The notes below the pieces were generated by a model. The model was not told the origin of the DNA. It made no database searches and saw only the letters and a program-made list of their open reading frames with translations. A program made the position numbers and the translations under genes. Positions 11,101 to 22,756 of a stretch of DNA of 64,000 nucleotides are shown piece by piece. The stretch's first letter is position 1. Each line of letters starts with the position of its first letter. This DNA comes from Amphiprion ocellaris (Eukaryota > Chordata > Actinopteri > Pomacentridae): NCBI RefSeq assembly GCF_022539595.1, contig NC_072771.1, positions 5,278,330-5,342,329 of the forward strand, given 5' to 3'.

Positions 11101-14100
11101 AAAGATCAAGATGGAGTCGGTTCAGAATACTTACAGCTACCAAGAAGAGCCAGTGGAGGCAGCTGATCTTACTTTAAAGTCACAAAAAGGAGGGCGTGGA
11201 GGGCCATACTGGATAAATCAGGGGGTACCAGACATGACTGCACCCTCACCTATACGTCCCCCTCAGTCTTATTCAGCACATATCTCTCCAAGCAGACGCC
11301 TCCCAATTCCTGAAATCAGGATTGGACATGTCGATGATACATCTTCAGACCAACCAAGACAAAGGTCGAGCTATGTAGTTTCACCTGTTGGCGGAATGTC
11401 TCCTAAGACTAATGCAAGTAAAGCTGAACCACCTCTTTTGTCATCGTCAGTATCTAGCAAGGTTTCAGAGGCTTCAAAAATTCCTACTGGGACCCCATCA
11501 GCTTCAAAGATACCAGGACCTGCACAGTCAGGAAGGAAACTGCCTACACCACCAACTGTTCGGACAGCAGACAGCTCTGCAGCAGTTTCAACACAGGCAG
11601 CTTCTGTTAGGAGTTTCCCCATGGCAACTACCTCAGCTGTTCCTTCAGTTTCCCCACAGAGACCCACACTTGCAAGGCAGCCATCTCAGGCAGACAAACC
11701 TAGAGTTTTATCACAAGCAAATGCTACCACAGGAACAGGTATGTCTCCCATTAGCAAAGTGAGCAGTACTTCAGCAGTGGACCAAAAGTCCTCCCCATCT
11801 CAAAAGCAGCCACAAGATTCCTCTCAGGAAATTACACCAAAGTTGCATATACTGAATGACAATTCAGATACATACAGTGAAGCCTACCTTTACAACAGAA
11901 ATCAGAAATCATTTGCCACACCTATCGGCTCTCTACTAGGCTATAAAGTCCTTGATTTTTCTGCCACAGTGAACAAAAACACCAAACAAAAAGAAGGAAC
12001 AGATGCAAAAGTAGAACCTACGCAAAAAACTGAAATTGTTGACTTTACAAAGTACAAGTTGAAAAAATTCAACCAGAAAAAGCAGCTTGATACTATGGAA
12101 AACGTGGACTTGACTGACCAGACCAGCCCAGTTGTGGATCTCACCAAACAAACTGAGGAAGACGAAGCTGAATGGTCAAAATCAGAATACCCAACTCTAA
12201 GCATGTTACAGGAAAGTCCAACAGTTTCTCAGCATGTACCAGCTGATCAGCACAACATATCAGAGAGACGATTGTCCAGGCCAGAAATTAGAATTAGCCA
12301 CGTGTCTTCTTCAGTCCAAACCCAAAGGTTACCAACCTCCCACAGTACCCCCATAACAACGAAGACAAACCAAACTGATCTTAAAGCCTCTGGCAAAGTT
12401 GCAGCAAGTATTTCACCCAAGCTGGCTCATACGCCTGATGAATTATCAAAGAGTCCAGATACTAATGTAATGATATCACCAAAAACAAGCTCTTCAGATA
12501 CTCAGGTTTCCAGTAAAGCCCCAGGCCTTGATGGAGTTCTCAAACAAACTGCAAAAACTGAACCAAAAAATTCTGTACCTACCTCACCACTTATGAGCCC
12601 TGTTATGAGAAAACAAGTAGACACTCAGGGGCAACAACTGAGTTGTTCATCTAATTTACATCTGCAGATGCAGCAAAGCCCACCAATTGTTGCAACTGGT
12701 TTCACACACCAGACCCCCTGCAGAACAATATCTACACCTCTTCCATACCGATCTTGTGGAAATGCTCAACAATATCAGAAAACCTCTGCACCAGCAAATT
12801 CAGTTAAAGCAGCATTAGATATGTCTGCGAAGACAACAACCAAACAAACAGTTGTGCCATCAAAGGATGCTGTCTGTGAGGCACTGTCATTGACTAGGAG
12901 AAAACCACTACTATCTGTAGAGACAGGCACAAGTCTTAGTCGTCAAGAATCTCTTGACTTGTCATACAGAGCAAAATCACCAGAGCCTCAGGAACAGACA
13001 ACAGAGTATATTCATTCACTACCTGCTGAGGAGCATCTCTTTCCTACTATTACAGAAAATCAGATAATATGTTTTGGTAAGAATAAGGTAGCTCCATCTG
13101 GTAACTGGAAAGTGTCGTTACCCAGGCAGCAGTCTGTTCAGTCTAATGAATCTCTTGAAAATTGTAAACCACCCTGGCAACCCACAGCACCTGCCAATTC
13201 AGTTAAGGCCACACTAGATATGTCTTCTAAATCTTCTGCCATATTGAAGGAGGTGGCTGTAGAGGTGAGAACAAATGCTGAAGCTATACCACTCACAAGA
13301 GGCAAGCCAAGTGCCCGTGAACTTGCACGAAAAAATTCTGTTGGATTACCACTAGTTGTAGATATTCCTTCTGAAGCAGCTCTTGGTGCCATATTAGAAA
13401 AAAGACTTGAAAATGAGCCTATTCTAAATCAAGCAGTTTCTGTTCTCAACAAGCCAAGTGCAACAGCAGTTGCCAGAAAAGGCTCTTTTGGTATCCCCCT
13501 GGTTCAACCAACACCACAGGTATCAACACGCCAAATGCAATCACAAGTTGTGACCCCTGTGCAAAAGCAGCAAACCCTGGATGGAAACATTGTCCCTGTT
13601 CTGCATCAACCAATTGCCAGCTGTATGACAGTGCAAGGCTCCAGTATAAGGCAGACCAGTGGTGTCACTCAGTCTAATACCCAACTGTATTCACTCACTA
13701 CATCTCCAGCAAACTCTGTTAAAGGCACATTAGATATGTCAAAGAGAGCATGCAAATCAGATGTAGCAGTAAACAATTCAGATCCAGTATCGCTGGTAAG
13801 GACAAGACCAACAAGCTATGCATATTCTCGAAGAGATTCTGTCGGTGTCCCACTAATTGTAGAAACACACCCCTACCAGGACCAACCTAAAAGGCAGCAG
13901 ACAGTCGTAGCACCACAGCAACAAGGATTGGTGCACAGTGGACCTCAGGAAGTATCTGCACCTGCCAATTCCATCAGAAGCTTCCTAGACATGTCTCCAA
14001 AACCCCAGCAGAAGCAATGTGAAATAGCTCCTGAAATTTCTCCAGTTCGAATTGTACCACTGGTCAGAAACAAGGCAACTGTAACGAGGAATGGTTCTGT

Positions 14101-17100
14101 TGGTGTACCACTTATAGTGGAGCAATCTGCACATCAACCAGGAAGACAAGTTTTGAGTGGCGTCAAAACAACTGAGACATTACATAAACAGATATCTACC
14201 TACCATTCTAATGAGGTATTTTCTGGATCAAAAGCCACCTACAATGACACACAACAACCAAATAAGCCGGTGGACTTCTCTGCAAAAGAGAGCCTGAGTA
14301 CAACTCCTGTTTTGAGTAATGACATTGAACCAAAAGATGGAGAACCCATGAACTTTACAAATGTTAAGGCAAAGAAAGAAATGTTTGAAAGAAGGCAAAC
14401 TGGAAATCAGCTAGAAAAGAAAACATCTGTGGGCATCATGGACCTGACTGTGGATGTTGAAAGCAAAACCATATTTGTTAGCCATCAAGATGCAAAGGAT
14501 CTGTCCTCTCCTAATGTCTCCTCTCTGTCTCAAAATGGTATGTACTATCAACAAGAATCTGTACTTGCAGACACTACTAAGGAGGTCAGAGCAGATGTCA
14601 CATTTTCTCACACTCAGAAGTCATCACAGTATAGGGTATATGTAACTGATAACCAGATCACCACCCAACCTGGAGTACATGGCAGCTGGCAGTTGGGAAC
14701 AGGCTCTGCACCACTGAATACTTCAATTCCATCTTTGCCGCCTGTTCACAGAATGATACAGCCTCCTCAGAATTTTGTTCCCGAGACTATGCAGGCCAAT
14801 GCATATCACCAGAACAGTAGTGTTAATGTTGAATCAAAGAAGCCTGATCAGCTGTCTCCAAATAAACCTCAGCTGCAAACACAAGACTCACTGCCACAAC
14901 AGCAATACCAATGTCCTGGTATGGAAATGAGATGGAATTCATCCAATGCAAGCTCTCAGCCAAAGGCTCTAAAGTTGCAAAGACAAGATACAAATGTTCA
15001 GCATGACATGACCACTAAACCCAGAATTCTTATTAAGCAGGCAACTGTTGACAGCTGTGGGAGCGTTGAGGAAAGCCTATCAGAAAGTGGAATGGTGACA
15101 AGTACTGCACAATCATTGTCTACCCAGCAACAGTATAATAGATCCCAAACAGCTCCTACTGCACTGTCTTATAATGCTCAGTCTGTTTCAGTTTCTCAAC
15201 AAGCACAAGACAGATACCGAGCTGATCCTTCTCTGCAGTCTTCATATGTACCAACTGTGCATAGGAGTGCAGCTGCCGATTATTCTGCCAAAGGACCTCT
15301 TCAACTCTCAAAACAGCTTGATCTATGCCAAAGCAATGTTCCTGCACAGCAATATTACACACCGACTGTACCTGTATCTTCAAGTAATGTGGCTTCAGCT
15401 CAGCGTGTACCTGAAGTTAGTGTACATATATCACAACCCACCATGAAACATGACCCTGTTCCTGTACAAGTTCAGACTTGTTCTCCTCACCAGGGCAACA
15501 TTGGAGCTACATTGCAAGGACCAAAGGTATCTTCGACAGTAATGGGATCCACCTCTGTCAAGGGTTTGATTTCGATATTTAGTGGTGTAGATTCACAACC
15601 ATCTGTCAGTACAAAACCAGTTGCTATTACAACCCACCACACTCAGATTGTGTCTACACCTGTGGATCACAGGACACAAGTTACTCCAACACAAATGTCT
15701 CCTGTTAGCCATGTTGCAGTTTATGCTGAAGATAAAATTGCCCCAGTAAGACCTGTGGTGAAAATGCCAGACGAAAATGTTTTAAGCCCACAAATTCCTG
15801 TTGTGTCAAGTAGTCTGTCTTGCATACCAGCACTTGTTAGTACCCAAGATAACCGTACTACTGAACTTCCCAGAGAAGATGATTCTGATATGTCAAACAG
15901 GAAAGGCATCCTTAAATCTCCAACTACAGAAACAGAATCCATCACTGAATCTCAACCAGTGGAAGGTATACTAGCTGCTTCCTTGTCATCTGTAGATCAA
16001 TCTGCAATCATCCAGACAAAAATGGCTCCAGGATCATCACGAATTACAGAATCACAACACAAAGGAAATTTTTCAGTTTATCAGGAACAACAGGCAACAC
16101 TAGATACAAGCGAAATGCCAGGAAAAGATTTGTCTCTTTCTGAAACTTCACCGACTATACCAGATGCCATACCATCCAAAGGAGTTCTAGGTAGTGGTGG
16201 TTCAGCAGAACTATCACAAACATTGTCAGAGGCTGCATCAAAAGCAATTACCGAAGAGTCTTCTGCCATCACAGATAAAATTGCTATATCCACACAGCCT
16301 GTTAGTGCCAGCACTGCAATTGGTGAGATTTATTCTGTGGCTAACGTATCACAAGAAAAAATTAGCCAGCCAAGGTCAATCTACATTGGCATTCACTCCT
16401 CAGGAATATCTCCTGATGGTGTAGAAACTGAACCAAGTGGGCAAAGACCTTATGTTAGACTGCCCCATATTTTTGTCTCAGCAGCAAGTTCACCAGAAGA
16501 CGAGACAAACGAACATGCATTGGGTGAATGTAACAAGCCTGAATTTCCAGAGGGCGGTGTTTCTGAAGACACTGCAGTAACACCTTTGGAGTGTAAGGAT
16601 GCTGTAACCGATGTTGTTGTGCAATCTGATATATCTAAGGATGCTAGTCTTACAGGACTCAGTAGCAGAGATACATCAATTGAATCAGAGCAAGTCAAGA
16701 CTGACTCACCAGAGATGCCACTTGCACCAACAACAGCAGATCAAACACATGCAGATGAACAAGACTCACAGCAGATCCCAACTGTAAAAAGCTCAACTAT
16801 AGAGGATACCCTGCCAGAAGTTGATGCAAAATCAGAGACAACTGAGGTTTCTCAGCCACCAGCTGAACTGTCTGCTGAGGACAGAAAATCAACAGCTCCA
16901 GGCATTGCTCCATTTGAAGTAATTAAGCCTCCCAATGACCTGGCTGGTGAGGTTGAAAGCACAACTGTAGATATCAGACCACCAAAAGATGATGTAAAAA
17001 TTGAACCCAACAAGGATGAAAGCACACCTTCAGATGCTGTATTGCCTGAGGAAGTTAAGTGTCAGGACAATTTTTCATTGAAAGAAGTACCATCAGCTTC

Positions 17101-20100
17101 AGATGTAAAATCACCTGAAGTAGTCCAACAGCTTCATGACAAAACTGAAAGGGATGTCACCTTACCATCACCTGAGCCCAGCCCTGTCAGCCTTCCCACA
17201 GAGGAAACCACAGTCTCCAAGGAGGATAGTTCAGCCGCCAAGGTTGATGAGCATGCTGAACAGCCCAGTGAGCAACAAGGAAAGGGCTTATTTTCTATGT
17301 TTAGTGGCTCTTCTGCAACCCCACAGCAGAGTGCCCCCCAAACTGGAATGTCAATACTTGGTGGTATTCTCCCTGGCTCATCAACCAAAGAAACTCCGGG
17401 AACAGGGTTACTTTCAATGTTTGGTGGGTCAAATGCACCATCTTCACCTGGATCCAAAGAAACACCACCACCACCAACCCCACAAGAGCCCCAAGGAAAA
17501 GGATTATTCTCTATGTTTGGTGGATCCAGTAGTCAGCCACCACCTGGTCCAAGAGGTCCAACTGTTGGAGGTATGCGACCTAGAGGTCCTCCACCCAAAG
17601 AACCTCCAGCAAAAGGCCTGTTTTCCATGTTTGGTGGGTCTGCACCTCAGCAACCACCCAGTCCCAGAGGTCCTCCTGGGGGTGGAGCCCCACCTAGAGG
17701 ACCTTCCCCTGGGTCTTCTATATTTGGTGGCATCCTCTCGGGTTCAACTGCACCTAAAGAAGCCCCTGGTGCAGGTTTATTTTCCAAATTTGGTGGTCTT
17801 AGTGGCCAGCCCCAAGCTGGACCCAGAGCACGGCCACCTGGACCAACAGTTGCACCACCAGGACCCAGCAGTACAGAGACCCCAGGAAAAGGATTGTTCT
17901 CTATGTTTGGTGGACAATCCCAGCAACCACCAGAAGGACATCCCACAGCTTCTAAACCACCTGAGTCAGAGGGTGGTTTCAGAGTATCTTCTGTGTTTTC
18001 ACTGGGTGGGAGCTCTGATAGTAATAAACCCAAATCTGGGTTTGGCCTATTTGGAATGTCTTTCTTGGAGGAAAGCAAAACAGAGCCTGAAATAACAGTT
18101 CCTGTCAAGGATGACATTGACTCGCAGCAAGTGAAATCCCCAGACACAAAGGATCTTTCAGGAGAAGGAAAAGACGGCCATGTTGAGACCTTAGAAAATG
18201 TACCCTCTGAGCCTGTTTCTGCATCCTCAGGTAAAATGGAAGCTCAAGTAGAGGAGACATGCCAAGATGTTCAAGAGGCACAAGTAGACACAGAAAAAGA
18301 GTCGGCAGATGTTGAGAAGAAGGTTGGTGCATCAAAAACTGGCAATGATACTAACATAGTTGGCATCAAAAGACAATCAGAAAAAGAGGACACTTTGCAA
18401 ATGCCAGAAAGCGTTGTAGATGATAAAACCACAAGCTCAGGTATGGTTGAGCTGGAACATGTAAAAGCTGTCGTTGATGGGGAGGTAATAATTTCAGAGC
18501 TAGAAGAGCAAACTGAGGTGCAACTGAAAGCTGCTGATGAAGAACTAACAGCAGTTGTAGATGTGGAGAAATCACCTAATGAGGTTTTGAAAGTTGCTGG
18601 TGAAGAACAAACTGCAGTTACAGATGTGGAAAAATCATCTGAGGAGGCTTTGAAAGTTGTTGAAGAACAATGCACAGTTACAGATGTGGAAAAATCATCT
18701 GAGGAGGCTTTGAAAGTTGTTGAAGAACAATGTGCAGTTACAGATGTTGAAAAATCATCTGAGGAGGCTTTGAAAGTTGTTGAAGAACAATGTGCAGTTA
18801 CAGATGTGGAAAAATCATCTGAGGAGGCTTTGAAAGTTGTTGAAGAACAATGTGCAGTTACAGATGTGGAAAAATCATCTGAGGAGGCTTTGAAAGTTGT
18901 TGAAGAACAATATACCATTTCAGATGTGGAAAAATCATCTGAGGAGGCTTTGAAAGTTGTTGGTGAAGAACAAGCAACAATTTCAGATGTGGAAAAGTCA
19001 CCTGAGGAGGCTTTGAAAGTTGCAGTCCAAGATGTGGAAACAATAACGAAAGAACCAATCCCAGTTTTTGGGGATGAACAAGTGGCTGCTGCAGATGTGG
19101 AAAAAGCTCCTAAAGAGGAACCTGTAGCTGATTCAGTAGAAAAAACAGAAACATCTCCTGCAGAATCTGTGATGAACGCAGGAACTGCAGTTACAGAATC
19201 AGAAAAACCCAGTGAAAAAGACTTGAAAGTCACCTCTGAGGACACTGCAAAGGAACCAACTGAGGCAAAATCAGAGCTTGGTGAAACTATTAAAGAATCT
19301 GCACGAGAATTAGAGAAAACTTCAGAAAGTAATATTTCTGATGCTGTGCTTCCGTCCACAAATGATGAAAAATCTGTAGATACCAACTCAGTGGCACCAG
19401 CTGGTCCTCCACCACAGCAACAACCAGGCATGGCTAGGCCTCCTGGCCCACAAGGACAAACAATGAGACCTCCAAGAATGGGAGGGCCGCGAATGGGTCC
19501 CCCAAGAATGGCTGGTCCAAGAATGGCTGGGCCAAGAATGGCTGGTCCAAGACAGCCAAGACCACAGAAGCCCCCTGAACCTGCCCCATTTTCTGGCTTC
19601 ATGTCTATGTTTTCAACCCCAAGCGCACAAACTAAAGCACCAACAGTTGGTGGATTCTTTTCAAGTTCACCTGGTTCACTCTTTGGATCTTCACCGGCTC
19701 CTCGCCAGCCACAACAACAACAACAACACCAACAACAGAAAAGCTCATTCTTCGGCCTCCCAAGTAGCATTGGTACAGAATCTCTTACCAGTGACCTCCT
19801 GGGTATATTCAAAGGCCCGGAGACAACAAAACCTGAGGAACCTCAACAGTCTGCCTCAGAATCTCAACCTGGGCATCCTTCTGCAAATGTGACAGAATCT
19901 GAAAACACAGAAAACACAAAAACAGAGCCTTTAAGTGAAGAAGGACATGTCAAAAGCACAGAGGAGTCTGAGGTTCCTGAGAAGGGGTTAGTGGAAGAGG
20001 CAGAACGAGAAGACAAAACGGAGGCTGAAGAAAATTCTCTCACTGAATCTACTGTGAAGAAAGAAACAGTGGACGATGAGCATGTTCAACAATCAGTGTC

Positions 20101-20779
20101 CGACAGTGCTGCACCAGAAACCAAGGGCATATTTGACATACCAGGTCTAACAACACCTAAATTTGGCTTTATGTCTGCAGCTGCTGAAGGCACATCAACT
20201 ATTGGATCCCTTTTCTCCACCTCAGCATCTCCAGCTCCTACTGCAAAGACACCACAGCCACAGCAGACAGATGGTGGCCTCTTTTCTGGTTTTAAAAGCC
20301 TTTCAGCTGGTATTTTCCAGGATGAAAAGTCAACTGGAAAAGAGGAAACATCTGCTCCATCTGTGTTTGGCATGAAACTTAGCTCAATGTTTGGCACCTC
20401 CGACTCTCCCGAATCCACCCCTCCAGTAGTCACAGCCCAACCTCAATCCGAAAGTCCAAAACCTACCGATGAAGTTTGTGAGCTAGAATCTGAGAAACCT
20501 TCACCGGGTTCTGGAGAAACTGGAAGCGCAGATGCCAGCGATACAGAAGGACCTACAGAAACTTCAAAAACAGGAAGCTGCGATACCTTAGCACAGTCGC
20601 CACTGTCTGGACTCCCCTCTGAATCGGTTTCCAGAAGAGAGAGTTCGGATAAACCTCAGTTAATAATCACTCCAAGTGAGTTATATAAGAACGAAATGCC
20701 TGAAACCACGCATGCAGATTTGGGAACAGACCAACCAAAGGATCTACTAACAACAGAAACAGTGAAAAGGCTAGTATAA
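5116..20779 (+). CDS. unc13b: giant unc13b exon, about 5,220 codons in one open frame
   Basis: The frame is open from the acceptor at 5115 to a TAA at 20777-20779. The upstream exon ends AG and this exon begins G, giving an in-frame AGG (Arg). Visible layout: acidic Tyr/Glu-rich head (5116-6000); Q/P/S-rich region with GGLLSGLF-type motifs (6200-9740) including a poly-Q run (9086-9133); Trp-rich segment that looks folded (9850-11110); Ser/Thr/Pro-rich region with repeated PANSVK, YKLKK and PEIRI.HV modules (11110-16000); acidic region; GLFSMFGGS array (17280-18080); 20-residue tandem repeats (18541-19020); GPRMAGP run (19470-19560); a last set of FSGF/MFG motifs to the end. There is no zinc finger, C2 or transmembrane segment. 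I infer an alternative giant Munc13-2 isoform acting as a multivalent active-zone scaffold. The 3' boundary is uncertain: a GTGAGT donor at 20676 is out of phase with exon 23751, and read-through stops at 20777. Confidence 0.85.
6200..9740 (+). repeat. unc13b: array of about 22-24 hydrophobic G-[LFM]-L-S-G-[LI]-[FL] motifs
   Basis: A short hydrophobic motif recurs every 40-70 residues in an otherwise Q/P/S-rich, low-complexity background. Examples are GISKLLSFIPK (near 6203 and 6310), GGMLSGILKFASG (7121), GILSGLLKLGS (7567), GGLLSGFLKFAS (7741), GGLLSGLLKKATD (7886), VLSGLFNKIVE (8280), GGMLSGLFNKIADA (8588), GGFLSGLFG (9045) and GGLLSGILKLASG (9184). Many are followed by a basic/polar tail (NK, KFAS, KKA), so each could form a short amphipathic helix. 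The copies are diverged in DNA but constant in protein pattern, which suggests selection on the motif. Confidence 0.85.
9850..11110 (+). other. unc13b: candidate folded domain inside the giant exon
   Basis: Between low-complexity regions the composition changes. The segment is rich in Trp, Cys, Tyr, Leu and acidic residues, with few Q/P runs. It includes RYLEEIERLLYGTADEYGY, LIEALLWQQLNDYALAEALA, WYQQWLSLMDQGMWWPAEVG, YVYTDEEYIYSLLTDRAG and LWFPGQQLNRSALSDVPIDL, and ends near VDFSVYKLKKIK. The helical periodicity and aromatic content suggest a globular or helical domain of about 400 residues. I do not recognise the family. Confidence 0.6.
12780..14135 (+). repeat. unc13b: four repeated PANSVK-LDMS / PLxRxKP-GVPLIV modules
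   Basis: A module of about 60-120 residues occurs four times, near 12790, 13190, 13707 and 13960. Each starts APANSVKAALDMS or a variant (PANSVKATLDMSSK, PANSVKGTLDMSK, PANSIRSFLDMSPK). In most copies this is followed by a PL(T/V)R(G/T/N)(K/R)P-like segment and then (R/K)(K/R/N)(N/D/G)SVG(L/V)PL(I/V)V. An extra half copy (ARKGSFGIPLV) follows module 2. These are ancient internal duplications in a disordered region. Confidence 0.8.
18541..19020 (+). repeat. unc13b: 20-residue (60-nt) coding tandem repeat, about seven to eight units
   Basis: Units follow the pattern DVEKSSEEALKVVEEQCAVT. Six units between 18601 and 18960 are exactly 60 nt long, and the units at 18781-18840 and 18841-18900 are identical. 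Edge units diverge and carry small in-frame length changes. The array is acidic and in frame, and near-identity implies recent unequal exchange or slippage, so length polymorphism is likely. Confidence 0.9.
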
Positions 20780-21029
20780 ATTATGATAGATGGCATTGCT
20801 CATTTATCATGCTAGTTTAGATAAATGTTTAGCACCTTTCCTGCTCCTCTTTTCCCATTCGTTCCTCATTTTCCAGAGTTTGTTTTTATTAATGTCGACC
20901 CCTTGGTTCATTTCCCACCCTGATACCAGACATATTTTAGATTTGTGCATTTTTAGATTTAGTTAACAAAATGAATTTCTTGTCTAGAAGACAGGACTGT
21001 GTTATAAAGAGGAAAGGTATATCATAATA

Positions 21030-21770
21030 GAATGGTTTGTTTTAGTCAATTTTGATAATCATTGATGATGTTTTATGTCAGTGGAGACCAATGGAAACAT
21101 AAAAGAAGGTTTAGTTCAAGTTTAGCCACCTTTTTTTTCAAAGTTTAACCACTTCAACCTGTTTATTAAGGTACACAGCTAATGCAAAACAGTACAAAAC
21201 AACACAAATACCTAAATTTGTTCACCTTGTACATACGTTTGTATGATATGATCTGTAGCACTTTCTGGGAAGAGACTCTTAATATTGTATTAGGGCTGGG
21301 CGACCTAACTAAAAAAATATCAAGATAAAATGTTTATTTTCACTTAGCATTCATAATTATTGACAATTTTTTAATGACCTTTTATATAATGAGGCAGAGA
21401 GAATCAGATGAAAAGGTTTAATATCAGTTATTTAGCTACTTTAGCCTATTTATCAAGGTACACCGGTACTAACTTTAATGTGAATACAACAATAAAACAC
21501 TTTGTGTTTTAAACTTGTACATAGGAAATGTTTACATAACATCATCAATTATTACTTATTCTCATGAGCTAGTCTTAATTGTGGATTAAGTCTGAATGAT
21601 AAAGCTGAAAAATCATGATATACTTTTCCTGTTTAGTCAATATTGATAATTATTTATATTATTTAATGACCTAGTTGTTTTAAATTCCTGCAGAAAAAAA
21701 GGTTTAATTTGAATGTAACTATGTTGACCCATTTATCAAAGTTCTCAGGTTTTAATCTTAACATTTACAG
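21030..21770. repeat. three diverged tandem units of about 300 bp
   Basis: The landmark 'ttagtcaatattgataatt' or its variants recurs near 21045, 21350 (as 'cataattattgacaatttt') and 21637. Each is followed by a 'aaaaggttta' landmark and then 'ttatcaaggtacac'. A 'gggctgggcga' string near 21294 is characteristic of a common fish repeat. The units are old and diverged. Confidence 0.5.
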
Positions 21771-22214
21771 AACAATAAAAACAAGAATCCAAATAAATGA
21801 AGAAAGACGAAAGATTTTACTTTGATGCACATTAAATAAAGGCAGCACATAAAACCTGAAGGTGGTGCTGCATAGAATAAACTGTAAAATCTGACATTGT
21901 GAGTTTCATGATCAAACCCCAGCAGAAGAAAATGATCACCCGTCATTTACCATTAAGTGCAAATGTAGTGGAGTCATTTCGTACTTAGACCGCCTTAGTA
22001 ATAGCTTTTCCTGACAGTGATGGAAGCACAATGAGTGAAGAAAGTGACGGTTTCTTATTTATTAGCTTTTCACTAGTGAGGCGGTTCTGAAGCTCCTCCT
22101 CGCTCCGTGCCCTGCAGTTCCCTGAATTATTTCCAAGTCTCAGCCAATTTGTTTATATGAATCACACTGATAGATTTATGCTGGTGTGGCGGTGCACACC
22201 GTGGGGGCCGGCTG

Positions 22215-22379
22215 GACACCGGAATAAAAGAAGCAGTGAGAAGTAATTTGGCTGATGACCAGCACAGAGTAAATCACGGCAGTTAAAGCTCAGAGCCACT
22301 TTTACTGGTTAAGAGTCTCCATCATCCAGCAGCCACACAGTTCGTTCTTTTTCAGTCAGTGACTTATGATTTCTATCAG
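22215..22379 (+). promoter_or_regulatory. unc13b: candidate alternative promoter and first coding exon of unc13b
   Basis: A GC-rich patch (about 22190-22225) holds an AATAAAAG TATA-like string. It is followed by an ATG at 22366, the codons ATG ATT TCT ATC AG, and a strong donor CAG|GTAGGT at 22379/22380. The exon ends in phase 2, exactly what the next recognised exon (23751) needs, giving M-I-S-I-S-P-P-D. An internal micro-exon reading, using a CTTTTTCAG acceptor at 22355, would not stay in frame with exon 23751. The promoter call is inference. Confidence 0.3.
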
Positions 22380-22756
22380 GTAGGTTCAGCATATCCAGGT
22401 AGTTTTTAACCTTTTAGTTTAAATGTTATTAAAAGGTTAAAGAATTCCATGTATTTATCTTTTTATGGATCCAGTAAATGCAGCACAGCAGGTGAATTAC
22501 AACGGTTATCTCTTTATTTCACGCTCTCAGATTATTCAAAAATGTGAATAATTTTAATTAAATTTAGACCACAACCACACATTTCTGAGAAGGCTGTACT
22601 GATTTAAATCTCTTTTTTGACACTGATGTTAAATAATCCTGCATTCAGCTTCATTTATTGCCCTTGCCTGTTGTTCTACTTGTTTTGTGCCATTGTCTTC
22701 TTTAGAGTTAGTGATTGTGCGTTTGCTTTTACCTCTAATTAACCCAGAGTCTCTTT

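Noticed and set aside
17136..18095. 319-codon plus-strand ORF in another frame of the giant exon
   Set aside because: A shadow of the P/G/Q-rich repeat array. Composition follows the repeats and there is no independent start or domain.
18271..19812. 513-codon minus-strand ORF opposite the giant exon
   Set aside because: A Ser/Thr/Cys-rich shadow of the Glu/Lys/Val-rich repeat on the coding strand.
20877..20931. Linking exon after a strong pyrimidine tract and CCAG acceptor at about 20876
   Set aside because: Joined to the phase-1 donor at 20676 it reaches a stop after about 15 codons, and it has no good donor, so it does not reconnect to exon 23751.
22356..22379. Internal micro-exon between TTTTTCAG and GTAGGT
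   Set aside because: Open only in phase 0, ending phase 0, which does not fit exon 23751 (phase 2). The first-exon reading fits better.
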